DNA of 64,000 nt from Herbaspirillum sp. SJZ107. Its GTDB lineage: Bacteria; Pseudomonadota; Gammaproteobacteria; Burkholderiales; Burkholderiaceae_D. The stretch covers positions 1,178,001-1,242,000 of the forward strand of contig NZ_VFNH01000001.1 of assembly GCF_006715485.1 (NCBI RefSeq), given 5' to 3'. The notes below the pieces were generated by a model. That model was not told the DNA's origin. It was given only the letters and a program-made list of their open reading frames with translations, and searched no databases. Position numbers and translations under genes: made by a program. Positions 12,199-20,738 of this stretch are shown in pieces (position 1 is the first letter of the stretch; each line of letters begins with the position of its first letter).

Positions 12199-12407
12199 AC
12201 CGGGAAGCAGTGAATAGGGTAGGGGAACTCTACCGTCCAACTTTCCTTAACTCAACAAAATGGTGCGGATTTGTTGCTCTATGGATACATTGCACCAATA
12301 ACTGCAAATTAAATAGTCAATGCACGATACATAATGACAACGTCGCGGAAAGTGCCATAATGGGGCGCTCAGGCTTCCCTGTTCATGATCGGACTGCGAG
12401 GTGTGAC

Positions 12408-12512
12408 ATGCACATTCCCAAGGACATCCAGATTCCCGTCATCGTGTTCGGGCTGCAGGCAGCCCTGCTGGCGGGAGCGGCGCTGGTGTTCCTGATGCTG
12501 ATCCCGGACTGA
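12408..12512 (+). CDS. Small single-span membrane protein, 34 aa
   Basis: A short ORF preceded by GAGGTG six bases before the ATG, better than most ribosome sites nearby. The product starts MHIPKDIQIPV and then has one hydrophobic helix (about residues 10-31), ending LIPD. It lies between the divergent chemotaxis gene and the convergent FHA gene, in a 336-base region that is otherwise AT-rich and gene-free. I do not recognise a family. The hydrophobic span, good ribosome site and clean stop support a real microprotein; its size leaves some doubt. Confidence 0.55.
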   Translation: MHIPKDIQIPVIVFGLQAALLAGAALVFLMLIPD

Positions 12513-12534
12513 TCCGGTAAGGCGTCTGGCGGAC

Positions 12535-14076
12535 TCAGGCGTTCAGCAGCGGCGCCGCAATGGTGCGGCGCGGCTCGGCGTGGTGCGCGTCTTCGGGGCG
12601 CGGCCGTCCCGTAAAGCGCACGGCGCCGTGGAACCCGGCCAGGCGCTCGAGTATGGTCGCCGGTGTCAGCGGCGTTTCCTGGCCGCTGGCCCGGTCGAAG
12701 TGCCAGAATCCGCCGTCGCGGTGGAACAGCAGCGGCATGGCGGCAGCGCGCGGCAATGCCCGCGCAGCGCTGTCTTCGGTACCGGGCGGCGCCGGCGCGC
12801 GTTCGGGCGCAAGCAGCATGAAGCACTCGGCGCCGCCGCCGGCATCCACGCGATGCAGCACCAGCGCGTGATCCAGCAGCGCCGTCACCACCAGTGTCAC
12901 CACGCCGCGGATGCTTGCCGTCAGTTCGATGCGCATCCCGAGCCGCAGCGGCACCGGCTTGTGCTTGCCGGGCCAGACCCCATCCAGCAGCAGGCCGTAG
13001 CGCGAGACGTCCTCGATCTCGAAACCGTGGCGCCCGGCACGGACAGTGGCGTGGCGTCCGGACAGCCGGCGCGTCAGGCCGCCGGCGTCGGGACCGTGCT
13101 CGCCGTGGTGCTGCAGCAGCAGGTCGGCCTCGGCATGCGCCGTCTCGAAGCGCCCCAGCACGCACTCGTCGAGCGCGAACAGGCGCAGGTGGCGCGGGAA
13201 GCCGGCATCCGGCTCGGCCTGCACCAGGCAGGCGCTGGAGGCCGGGCAGGGATGGGCGGACGGCACGGCCGGCAGGCCGATCTCGACCAGGTCCTCGTCC
13301 CAGGCCAGCGTCGGCAGCGCCAGGTTGACTTTGCCGCCGCCGTCGCCGCCGCTGAAGGCCGCAAAGTCGAGCTGGGCGATCGAGGCATTGCGCGCCCCGA
13401 TGTCGATGTCGAGGGTGCCGCCGGCGGCCAGGCCCTGCGCCAGACCCTGCAGGCGCGTGATGGCGCCGTCGTCAGCGTGCATGCGGACGTTCTTGTGGGT
13501 CGACAGGAACGTCTGGTGGATGTCGCCGAGCGTGGCGTCCGGGCGCGGCACCAGCAGCACCAGGGTCGCGGCCCAGGCGCGCGCGGCAGCACCGGCAAAG
13601 GCTTGCGCATGTACCTCGGCGTCGATCCGGTACTGGCCGTGCTCGCGTCCACGCGAGGAAAACTCGATGAACACCGGTCGCCAGTCGCCACCCGGCCCGC
13701 GCCGGAAGGCCATGCGTGTGCCGCTGTCGGCCAGCAGGTCCGATTGCAGCAGCAGCGCCAGTTCGGCCGGCGCATCCGGCGGCATGCCGCGCAGTTCCAG
13801 CTTGACGGCATGGCGGCCGCCGGCGGCGCGCGGGTCGTAGCCGCTGACGTGCAGGTGCGGCCGCGGCGCCGGCGCGGCCGCGCGAACGGCATTCGCATTG
13901 CCGCGCGCGCTGCGCAGTTCGGGGATCGTGTCGTAACTGGGCGTCTCGAAGGCATCGGTGGCGGCGCCGGCCGTGGGTTCGCCCTGCGGCTGGGCGTGGC
14001 CGTGCGCGCACTGCGTCTCGCCGGGCAGGACCCAGTGGGTGCAGTGCGGATGGTCGGGGCTGGCGCAGCGGTTCAT
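12535..14076 (-). CDS. Zinc-ribbon and FHA domain protein
   Basis: A 513-residue protein likely to read phosphothreonine marks. The N-terminus has a Cys/His cluster (C4, C12, C23, H25), a probable zinc ribbon. The FHA domain spans about residues 300-380 with LGRFE and the signature SGRHATV followed by FEIEDVSRYGLLLDG. Residues about 75-230 form a beta-rich domain I cannot name. The C-terminal 130 residues are variable. It is the 3'-most gene of the minus-strand arm, 149 bases after the PP2C phosphatase gene. An FHA reader beside a Ser/Thr kinase and phosphatase is a classic signalling set, so the kinases at 8220 and 20735 are its likely partners (inference). Confidence 0.9.
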   Translation of the reverse strand: MNRCASPDHPHCTHWVLPGETQCAHGHAQPQGEPTAGAATDAFETPSYDTIPELRSARGNANAVRAAAPAPRPHLHVSGYDPRAAGGRHAVKLELRGMPPDAPAELALLLQSDLLADSGTRMAFRRGPGGDWRPVFIEFSSRGREHGQYRIDAEVHAQAFAGAAARAWAATLVLLVPRPDATLGDIHQTFLSTHKNVRMHADDGAITRLQGLAQGLAAGGTLDIDIGARNASIAQLDFAAFSGGDGGGKVNLALPTLAWDEDLVEIGLPAVPSAHPCPASSACLVQAEPDAGFPRHLRLFALDECVLGRFETAHAEADLLLQHHGEHGPDAGGLTRRLSGRHATVRAGRHGFEIEDVSRYGLLLDGVWPGKHKPVPLRLGMRIELTASIRGVVTLVVTALLDHALVLHRVDAGGGAECFMLLAPERAPAPPGTEDSAARALPRAAAMPLLFHRDGGFWHFDRASGQETPLTPATILERLAGFHGAVRFTGRPRPEDAHHAEPRRTIAAPLLNA

Positions 14077-14225
14077 GGTGGCGGCGGGCAGTGGCGGCGG
14101 GATGTTAGACGATAAACGGACGTGGCTCGAGCATAGGCGATTCTACCGGCAAGCGGCGCCAGCCTCCCCTGCGGCCAGGCACATTTTGCAATACTTTTTG
14201 CTGAATCGCATCGGTTTGCCACACC

Positions 14226-15206
14226 TCAGGCCAGCGGCAGCGCCGTTTCGTCGCGCCCGCCGCCATCCGGCGTGCGCAGCAGGATCGCGCTGACATTATC
14301 CGGATAGAAGAAGGCTGCAGGATGGGCGTTGTAGGCGGCCAGCAGCGCACCCAGCATGGTGGCGGCGTCGGCGCGCCCGGCCAGCAGCTGCGGCCACTGG
14401 GCCGCCCAGCCGTACGGGTCCGAGCACGACCACAGGCCGTCGGTGGCCAGCAGGTAGGACGCGCCGGGCACGAGACGCAGCGCGCGGCGGTCGGGCAGGT
14501 GCGCCAGCCAGGCCGGCAGGCGCTGCGGCGTCAGTTCGAACAGCGGGTCCTGCAGGCGCATCGGATCGGCGAAGGCATTGCCGAGGATGAAAGCCTGCGA
14601 TACCTGTGGGCGGTGCTCGCCATGCACCTGCTGCCACCACTGCGCTTCCTGCAGCTGTCCGGCCATCGCGAGGGCGGTAGCCGGAACATGGTCGACCGTC
14701 AGCGGCGCCACCCGCGCGCGCGTGATCTCGTACAGGCGCGAGTCGCCGACGTGGTACAGCAACGGATCGGCGCCGGCCGGCAGTTCGAGCATGGTCAGCG
14801 TGGTGCCGGGGCGCGGGCCGTCGTCGAAGCGGGCGTCGGCGAAATGCCGCTGCAGGTCGGCGTGCAGGGTGTCCAGGCGCTGCGCCAGCACCGCCGCGTC
14901 GGTGCACGGCGGCACGGCCAGCAGGCCGGCCACCACGGCTTCGGCTGCCTCGCGTCCGTGGCCGTGGCCGCCCATCCCGTCCAGCACCGCCAGGCGCGCA
15001 TGCCCGCGCGGCCAGCCGGACAGGCGGCGCCGCACCGGCACCTGGCCGTGCAGCCAGACCGCATTGCCGTCGTGGTCGACCAGCAGCAGGTTGTCCTGGT
15101 TTTCCGTGCGCAGGCGCGGGCCGGCGCCGAGGCGCGAGCAGGCGGCGACGTCGAGCGCGCCGAAGCGCAGGTCGTGGAGGATGTCGGATGGGAGCGGAAT
15201 CGGCAT
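14226..15206 (-). CDS. PP2C-family Ser/Thr protein phosphatase
   Basis: A 326-residue PPM/PP2C phosphatase that would remove phosphate from Ser/Thr substrates of the neighbouring kinases. All metal-binding motifs are present: ENQDN near residue 36, LDGMGGHGHG near 76, GTTLTML, HVGDSRLYEI, LATDGLW and, near the C-terminus, PDNVSAI. It has no membrane anchor, unlike mycobacterial PstP, so it is presumably cytosolic. It lies upstream of the FHA gene on the same strand and 41 bases downstream of a secreted-protein gene. Confidence 0.95.
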   Translation of the reverse strand: MPIPLPSDILHDLRFGALDVAACSRLGAGPRLRTENQDNLLLVDHDGNAVWLHGQVPVRRRLSGWPRGHARLAVLDGMGGHGHGREAAEAVVAGLLAVPPCTDAAVLAQRLDTLHADLQRHFADARFDDGPRPGTTLTMLELPAGADPLLYHVGDSRLYEITRARVAPLTVDHVPATALAMAGQLQEAQWWQQVHGEHRPQVSQAFILGNAFADPMRLQDPLFELTPQRLPAWLAHLPDRRALRLVPGASYLLATDGLWSCSDPYGWAAQWPQLLAGRADAATMLGALLAAYNAHPAAFFYPDNVSAILLRTPDGGGRDETALPLA

Positions 15207-15247
15207 GCTGTTACTTTAACCGATGCCGGCGCCGAGGTGGCCGGACT

Positions 15248-15709
15248 TCAGGCGCGCACGCAGGTGCCTGCCGCTTGTGCGGCCGCAGCGGCGTCGCCGG
15301 CACACTCGGGCGGCAGGGATTCGAAGCGCATGTCGTCCAGCTGCGCACACAGCTCGGGGTCGCCGCGCACCACGGCGCCGCGCTCGACCAGGCATTGCTC
15401 GACCGGATCGTGCGGCACCGCCGGGTTCTCGACCCGCACCACGTGGCCGGCGGCGTAATGGACGATCGTCAGCGTTTCCCAGCCGTCGCCGGCCTGCGCC
15501 CACAGCGTCTGGCAGCCGGCATAGTCCGGGCCGATGTCCGGGGTGCGCGGATAGACTTTCAGGAGCACGCCCATCTGGCGGTCGACCCCGGCGTCCGGCG
15601 GCGGCACGGCCAGGCCGCAGTTGGGAGCGGCACCGGCGGCGGCGTGCAGGGCCAGCGCCAGCAGGGGAAGGGAGCGGATCATGAGGGTCGGAAAGCCGGA
15701 CATAACCAT
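15248..15709 (-). CDS. Secreted hypothetical protein
   Basis: A 153-residue protein with a hydrophobic leader and Ala-rich cleavage region (LPLLALALHAAAGAAPNCG), so it is probably periplasmic. Six cysteines in the mature part (CGL, GCQTLW, QCLVE, LCAQL, ECAGD, TCV) suggest disulfides. Starts at 15709, 15703 and 15682 all leave the leader intact; none has a strong ribosome site. I do not recognise a family. It precedes the phosphatase gene by 41 bases and may be co-transcribed with it. Confidence 0.7.
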   Translation of the reverse strand: MVMSGFPTLMIRSLPLLALALHAAAGAAPNCGLAVPPPDAGVDRQMGVLLKVYPRTPDIGPDYAGCQTLWAQAGDGWETLTIVHYAAGHVVRVENPAVPHDPVEQCLVERGAVVRGDPELCAQLDDMRFESLPPECAGDAAAAAQAAGTCVRA

Positions 15710-15758
15710 GAATTGTACCCGGCTGCCGCCCCTGTGCTAAGTTAACTCGACAATAACG

Positions 15759-16247
15759 ATGCCGGATTCGCCCCGGATGCCTGCCATGCTGATCCGCCCC
15801 ATCGAAGACGCCGACATCCCCGCCGCCGCCGCGCTGCTGCGGCGCGCGGCCGAAGAATTCATCCTGCACGAATCGACGCCGCAGGACGCCGCCGCTTTCC
15901 TCGTCGACCAGGGCGAGGCCGCGCTGCGCAGCCGTATCGCATCCGGCTACGTCTACCACGTGGCGCTGGTCGACGGCGAGCTGGCCGGGTTTGTCGGCGT
16001 GCGCGAGCGCAGCCACGTGTACAGCCTGTACGTCGACAAGCGCTACCAGCGCCGCGGCATCGGCCGCGCCCTGTGGGAGACCGCGCGTGCCGCGGCGCTC
16101 GACGGCGCTTCGGACCATCCCGGCGTGTTCACCGTGAACGCCTCCAACTACGCCGTGCCGTCCTACCTCGCGCTCGGTTTCGAGCGGACCGCGCCGATGC
16201 AGGTGTCGACCGTGCGCTATAACCCGATGCGTTTCGTGCCGGCCTGA
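15759..16247 (+). CDS. GNAT-family N-acetyltransferase
   Basis: A 162-residue acetyltransferase that would use acetyl-CoA on an unknown amine. The start of the domain reads MLIRPIEDADIPAAAALL. The acetyl-CoA pyrophosphate loop is RRGIGRAL after LYVDKRYQ, and the late strand region includes NASNYAVPSYLALGF. The ORF start at 15759 is used; an internal ATG at 15786 (MLIRP) would match the family boundary equally well. It is a single plus-strand gene that interrupts the minus-strand arm of the kinase island and is probably an unrelated passenger. Confidence 0.9.
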   Translation: MPDSPRMPAMLIRPIEDADIPAAAALLRRAAEEFILHESTPQDAAAFLVDQGEAALRSRIASGYVYHVALVDGELAGFVGVRERSHVYSLYVDKRYQRRGIGRALWETARAAALDGASDHPGVFTVNASNYAVPSYLALGFERTAPMQVSTVRYNPMRFVPA

Positions 16248-16253
16248 GCGGCG

Positions 16254-16721
16254 CTAAGGGCGCCGTTCGTCGGCGCGGCGCAGCCACAGGCTGCTGGCCC
16301 AGCCTTCGCGCGCCTGGCCGTCCACGCGCGCGCGTACCTTCCACCAGTCGCCGTCGGCGGCGCCGGTGGTGGTCACCAGGGTGCCGGCGCGCAGCACCGC
16401 GGTCCGCTGCGCCCGTACACCGTGGGCGTCACGCAGGTTCAGATCGTCGACCACCAGGTAACTGCCGCCGGGCGCCGGGCGTGCGCCATGCGCATCCGGC
16501 ACCACCGGGGCCGCCGCGCGCATAGGCGGCGTGATGGCGGTCGCCGGCAGCCAGGCCGAGAACAGCAGGCCGAAGGCGAGCGTGCCGCCGGCCAGCACGC
16601 CGAGCGCACGCAGGTTGGGACGGCGCCACCAGGCGCGCGGCGTCAGCCAGGCGGCCATCAGCAGCGTCAGCGCCAGGGCGGCGCCCCAGGCCGCGATGTG
16701 GATCAGGTCCATCTCAGGCAT
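16254..16721 (-). CDS. Membrane protein with SH3b domain
   Basis: A 155-residue protein with two N-terminal membrane segments (about 8-27 and 40-62), a short Pro/Ala linker, and a bacterial SH3-type domain (about 88-150: YLVVDDLNLRDAHG, then AVLRAGTLV, GDWWKVRA, GWASSLWLRR). SH3b domains commonly bind peptidoglycan or peptides. Its ATG overlaps the preceding gene's stop by eight bases (ATGCCTGA), placing it last in the four-gene operon kinase, SEDS, possible FHA-like protein, SH3b. An alternative Met at 16712 removes three residues. An envelope role is inferred from context. Confidence 0.8.
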   Translation of the reverse strand: MPEMDLIHIAAWGAALALTLLMAAWLTPRAWWRRPNLRALGVLAGGTLAFGLLFSAWLPATAITPPMRAAAPVVPDAHGARPAPGGSYLVVDDLNLRDAHGVRAQRTAVLRAGTLVTTTGAADGDWWKVRARVDGQAREGWASSLWLRRADERRP

Positions 16722-18402
16722 CGAAGCGCAGCACGTAATGGCCGGCCACCAGGTGATGCCCGGCCGGCAGCGTGTAGGGCGCGTCTGCCGTGGCGTCGCC
16801 GATCGCCGCCACGAAGTTCAGGTCCGGGTCGAGGTGGTACAGCGCTTGCGTCGGACTCAGGCGCGCGATGCGGTAGCCGTCGGTGACCGGTTCGAAGCTG
16901 AAGGCGCTGCGCGACAGGCCGAGCCGGTCGGCGCTCGACGTGGCGCTTGAGGCGGCGCTCCCGGCGGCGTGGCGCAGGAAGCGCGGCGAATCGAGCACGC
17001 GCAGCGCGGCCAGCACCGGCGTGCTGCGTCCGAACACCTGGCGCACGCCCGGCGCGACCGGCAGGGCCGGCGGCTGCGGCAGGCGCAGCAGCGCGCAGTA
17101 GCGGTCGGCCATCGCGGGCGCGGGGGCCAGCAGGTCGAGCGCGGTATGGTCGACCGGGCGGAAGCTGGCGGGCACGCTGATCGCCTCGCGGCCTGCGGCG
17201 GTGATCGCGTGCAGCGTGTCGCCGTCGTCGACGGCGAAGCGGATGATGCTGCCGCCGGCCGACGGCGCCAGCGCGCGGTCGAGGCCGATCTCCAGCGCCT
17301 GGGCGCCGGTATCGCGGTAGCGCGACAGGCGTGGCAGGGCCAGTGCCGCCAGCGCGACCCGCTGGCGCGACACCGGCGCGTAGGTCGCTTCGGCTTCGGC
17401 GGCCGCGGCGATGGGCGGCTGCGGCGTGGCCTGAAGCGCAGCCGGCACGGCGGTGAGGTCGGCCGGTGCCGCCATGCGCGGTTTCCAGACGGCGGGTCGG
17501 GCAGGGACCGGCTCGGCCGCAGGCGCGGCGGATGCGGCGGCGGTGGCTGCGGTGGCGCGCGTCGGCTGCGCCGCGGGGACGGATGCCGCAGGTGGCGCGG
17601 CCTGCGCTGCCAGCGGGCGCGGCGTTACCAGCGCAGCCGGCGCCACGGCGGCCGGCGCCGGCGTCACCCGCAGCAGCAGGCGCAGCGGCGCACCGGCGGC
17701 ATCGACGCCGCCACGGCGCGAACGCACGATGTAGTAGCCCTGGGCGGCGTCGTGCACGCACTCGAAGGCATCCTTGGGGCGCACCTGGACTTCGATCGGC
17801 GTGCCGGGGCCGTCGTTGACCAGCAGGATCGACCCCTCCAGGCCAAAGGGCCAGCCGGGCGCGGCCCAGGTCGCGTGCTGGTCGTCGTTGCCGATCAGGG
17901 TCAGGCGCTGGTTCGGGTAGACCGGGCACGCGGTCTTCCAGACGGCGCTGTCGCGCGACACGCTGACCGTGTACTGGATGGTCTCGCCGGGCGCCGGCAG
18001 GTACACGGCGTGGCCGAAGCGGACCTCGACCTCGCCCGGCACCAGGCGCTCGGCGCCGACCACCTGGTAGCGCACCTCGTCGCCCTGCAGCAGGTCGCCG
18101 AAATCCTTCTGGTGCAGTGCCGCCAGGCCCTCGGTCAGCTCGCGCACGCGCGCGCCGCGCGTCAGGTGGCGGTCGTCGTCGACTTCTTCCTGCGGCAGCG
18201 CCAGTGTGATGTGCGAGAAGCAGCGGGTGGCGGCGCGTCCGCGCTGTTCGCGCGGGGCCCGTTCCAGCAGGTCGCGCAGCAGGGCGCGCCGCGAAAACAG
18301 GGCCAGCCCCGGCGCCTGCCAGATGGCGTCGGCGTCGAAGACGTCGGGAATGCCGGCCAAAATTTCGCGTTGGACGTAATTCGGTACGAGGCGGGGCATC
18401 AT
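16714..18402 (-). CDS. Hypothetical protein of the SEDS operon with possible degenerate FHA module
   Basis: A 562-residue protein starting at the ATG at 18402, with GGAGG ten bases upstream; longer upstream reading only extends into the SEDS gene. Residues 1-230 are a mixed domain including LTLIGNDDQ and YYIVRSRRGG. An Ala/Pro-rich low-complexity linker spans about 240-330. The C-terminal part contains LGLSRSAFSFEP followed by DGYRIARLSPTQALY, which resembles an FHA motif (SRxH, then DLSPTNGLY) without the histidine. In the actinobacterial operon the comparable position is held by FhaA, but any homology is unproven. It sits two bases after the SEDS stop and overlaps the SH3b gene. Confidence 0.75.
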   Translation of the reverse strand: MMPRLVPNYVQREILAGIPDVFDADAIWQAPGLALFSRRALLRDLLERAPREQRGRAATRCFSHITLALPQEEVDDDRHLTRGARVRELTEGLAALHQKDFGDLLQGDEVRYQVVGAERLVPGEVEVRFGHAVYLPAPGETIQYTVSVSRDSAVWKTACPVYPNQRLTLIGNDDQHATWAAPGWPFGLEGSILLVNDGPGTPIEVQVRPKDAFECVHDAAQGYYIVRSRRGGVDAAGAPLRLLLRVTPAPAAVAPAALVTPRPLAAQAAPPAASVPAAQPTRATAATAAASAAPAAEPVPARPAVWKPRMAAPADLTAVPAALQATPQPPIAAAAEAEATYAPVSRQRVALAALALPRLSRYRDTGAQALEIGLDRALAPSAGGSIIRFAVDDGDTLHAITAAGREAISVPASFRPVDHTALDLLAPAPAMADRYCALLRLPQPPALPVAPGVRQVFGRSTPVLAALRVLDSPRFLRHAAGSAASSATSSADRLGLSRSAFSFEPVTDGYRIARLSPTQALYHLDPDLNFVAAIGDATADAPYTLPAGHHLVAGHYVLRFDA

Positions 18403-18404
18403 GA

Positions 18405-20738
18405 TCAGGTTTCCTCCAAAGATTGGGCACTGGCTGCGGTCAACGCTAGCAGGGGGCAGATGAAAAACAGCAGGTGCGAGCCGCCGGCCGACAGAAAGCT
18501 CATCGGCTGGCCCATCACCGGGAAGATCGCCAGGTTGGTGCCCCAGGACAGCAGCAGGTGGCCGGACACGAAGGCGGCGCCGCCGCACAGCAGGAAGCAG
18601 CGGAAGCGTGCCAGCCAGGCGCGGCGGAAGTCGCGCGTGCCGGCCTGCGCCTGCCAGCAGCGCAGCGCCACGGCCAGCAATCCGCCGACGAAGGCGGCCT
18701 GCAGCAGCCACAGGCCGAGCGCCGCGGCCAGGCCGTGGCGGTTCAGGAAGAACGAGGGGGCGAAGTCGTCCTGCACCGCCGGGATGTGGCGCGCCGGACC
18801 GGCATCCTGGCCCAGCGCGGCCAGCCCGAACAGGTGGTCGGCGCCGCGCCAGCCGCCTTCGGCGACGGCGCGCGCGCCCAGCAGCAGCTGCTGGCCGGTG
18901 TGCGGATGGGTGCCCGGGTCGAGCCAGACCAGGAAGCGGTCGGCATAGAAGTTCCACTGCGCGATCTCGCCCGGGCCGGCGCCGCGCAGGGCGGCCACCG
19001 CCAGCACCGCGCCCCCGGCGCCGGCCACCAGCAGCACGGCGGCAAGGCGCTGGCGCGTGGCCAGCGCATGCGCCAGCGCCATCGCGCCGCCCCAGACGCC
19101 GAGCAGCACCAGCGGCGAATAATCGTCGACCTGCACCAGCGCCACGCCCAGCAAGGCCATGAACAGCAGCGCCGGCGTCGCCAGGCGCAGGCTGCGCATC
19201 CACAGGCTGCCCGGCGCCGGCTGCGCGCCCGCGGCCAGCGCCAGGCAGTGCGCGCTCAGCGCCGCCAGCGCCAGCTTGGCGAATTCCACCGGCTGCAGGT
19301 CGAACACGCCGGTCTCGTCGCCGAACACGACCTGCACCAGCAGCGCGGCCAGTGCGGCGCCGGCCAGCAGCACCAGCAGCGCTTCGATGCGCGCCTGCGG
19401 CAGCGGCGCGCCGTGCCGGGGCGGGCGCAGCGCCAGCAGCATGGCACCGCCGCCGACGCCAAGCGCCAGCGCGGCGGCAGTCTTTTGAAAGTAGCGCAGC
19501 CAGGACGATTCGGGCGCGCCCAGGCCGAGCTCCAGCTGGGCCAGCAGGCCGACCGCCAGCAGCAGCACGCCGGCGCCCAGCGCCAGCGGCAGCCGCCGCG
19601 GCGCCCACAGCGCCAGCCACAGCGCGCCCCACGCGACCAGCAGCGAGATGCCGGCGCCGGGCAGGGTGCCCGGGCCGCCCGTACTGCGCTGCAGCCACAG
19701 CAGGCCGAGGCCGCAGCCGGCCAGGGCGGCGCCGGTCAGCGCCGGCACCAGGTCACGCAGGCGATGCCGGCGCCGGCCGGCGCACAGCAGCGCGGCGGTA
19801 CCCAGCAGCGCCGCGGCAGCGATCGCGGCCGGCACCCCGGCCCGCTCGGGCAGTTGCCACAGCCCGCGCCGCGTCCATTCCCAGCCGACGCCGGGCGCCA
19901 GGCGCACTTGCGTGTCGCCGTAGAGGGCGACGTGGCTGGCCGGCTGCAGGTGCAGCAGGTCGCCGTTGCGCTCGACCAGCAGGCGGGTGCGGCCGGTGAC
20001 CAGGGCGGCGGCATCATCGAGGCGCTGCTCGCGGCCCGCCAGCGGCGCCGGCGGCGTGGCGGCGTCGCGCTCGGCCAGCAGCAGCGGCGCCAGCGTGTCG
20101 GCGCCGGCGGCCAGTACCAGGCCGTCGCGTGCGCGTGCAATGGTCGCCGCCGGTGCGGCCAGGCCGGCGACGGCGATGCGGTTCCCGCAATCGAGGTTGC
20201 CGCCGAAGACCAGCGGACGCGCCAGCGTCAGCGGCGCCGGCACGATGCGGTTCCAGGCCGCCGCGACGCGGGTGCCGAGACGGGCGTCCGGACAGCTCGC
20301 CTGCAGCGCGCCGTCGCGCAGCAGCATGGCGCCGTCGTAGTGCCAGCGGGTGCCCTGGCTGCTGAAGGTGGCGCCCCTGCCGTCGAGCGCATCGATGGTA
20401 AATGCGGCGGCGCCGAGCTGGAAGCGCTGGCCGGCGGCCAGCAGGGCGCTGCCGCTGCGGCGCTGCACGCCGTCGCGCTCGAGCGCGAGAAAGCCGCTGC
20501 CGGCGCCGCTGCGTGCCAGCCACCAGGCGCCATCGAGGTCGCGGCGCAGGCGCAGTTGCGGTGCGCTGCCGCGCGCCGCGCCGAGCATGGCGCTGTCCAG
20601 TTCCAGCGCGGCGCCGCGTGCCAGCGTCAGCGTGACCCTGGACGGCATCCAGGCCACGGGTGTACGCAACAGGGCCAGCAACTGCAGCGCGCACAGGCCG
20701 GCCAGGGCCAGCGCGGCGAGCGGACGCCAGGCCTTCAT
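18405..20738 (-). CDS. SEDS-family (FtsW/RodA-like) glycan polymerase with large extracytoplasmic domain
   Basis: A 777-residue integral membrane protein. The start ATG at 20738 overlaps the kinase stop (ATGA). One N-terminal span (about 8-28) is followed by about 300 extracytoplasmic residues. That domain opens with an FHA-like or beta-rich stretch (DGAWWLARSG, then LLAAGQRFQLG). About ten membrane helices fill the C-terminal half. SEDS hallmarks are visible: IPAVQDDFAPSF matches the conserved TDF region carrying the catalytic Asp, and FPVMGQPMSFLSAGGS matches the P-TG-P-SxGGS signature. SEDS proteins polymerise lipid II glycan together with a class B PBP; the PBP at the window start is the obvious candidate partner. 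Confidence 0.88.
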   Translation of the reverse strand: MKAWRPLAALALAGLCALQLLALLRTPVAWMPSRVTLTLARGAALELDSAMLGAARGSAPQLRLRRDLDGAWWLARSGAGSGFLALERDGVQRRSGSALLAAGQRFQLGAAAFTIDALDGRGATFSSQGTRWHYDGAMLLRDGALQASCPDARLGTRVAAAWNRIVPAPLTLARPLVFGGNLDCGNRIAVAGLAAPAATIARARDGLVLAAGADTLAPLLLAERDAATPPAPLAGREQRLDDAAALVTGRTRLLVERNGDLLHLQPASHVALYGDTQVRLAPGVGWEWTRRGLWQLPERAGVPAAIAAAALLGTAALLCAGRRRHRLRDLVPALTGAALAGCGLGLLWLQRSTGGPGTLPGAGISLLVAWGALWLALWAPRRLPLALGAGVLLLAVGLLAQLELGLGAPESSWLRYFQKTAAALALGVGGGAMLLALRPPRHGAPLPQARIEALLVLLAGAALAALLVQVVFGDETGVFDLQPVEFAKLALAALSAHCLALAAGAQPAPGSLWMRSLRLATPALLFMALLGVALVQVDDYSPLVLLGVWGGAMALAHALATRQRLAAVLLVAGAGGAVLAVAALRGAGPGEIAQWNFYADRFLVWLDPGTHPHTGQQLLLGARAVAEGGWRGADHLFGLAALGQDAGPARHIPAVQDDFAPSFFLNRHGLAAALGLWLLQAAFVGGLLAVALRCWQAQAGTRDFRRAWLARFRCFLLCGGAAFVSGHLLLSWGTNLAIFPVMGQPMSFLSAGGSHLLFFICPLLALTAASAQSLEET

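Noticed and set aside
12199-12407. FliA (sigma-28) promoter upstream of the chemotaxis gene
   Set aside because: I looked for TAAAGTTT-N11-GCCGATAA on the minus strand and found no convincing match.
16703-18430. 575-codon minus-strand frame overlapping the gene at 16714-18402
   Set aside because: It is the +1 frame of that gene, Arg/Pro/Gly-rich, while the chosen frame has a good ribosome site and a normal composition.
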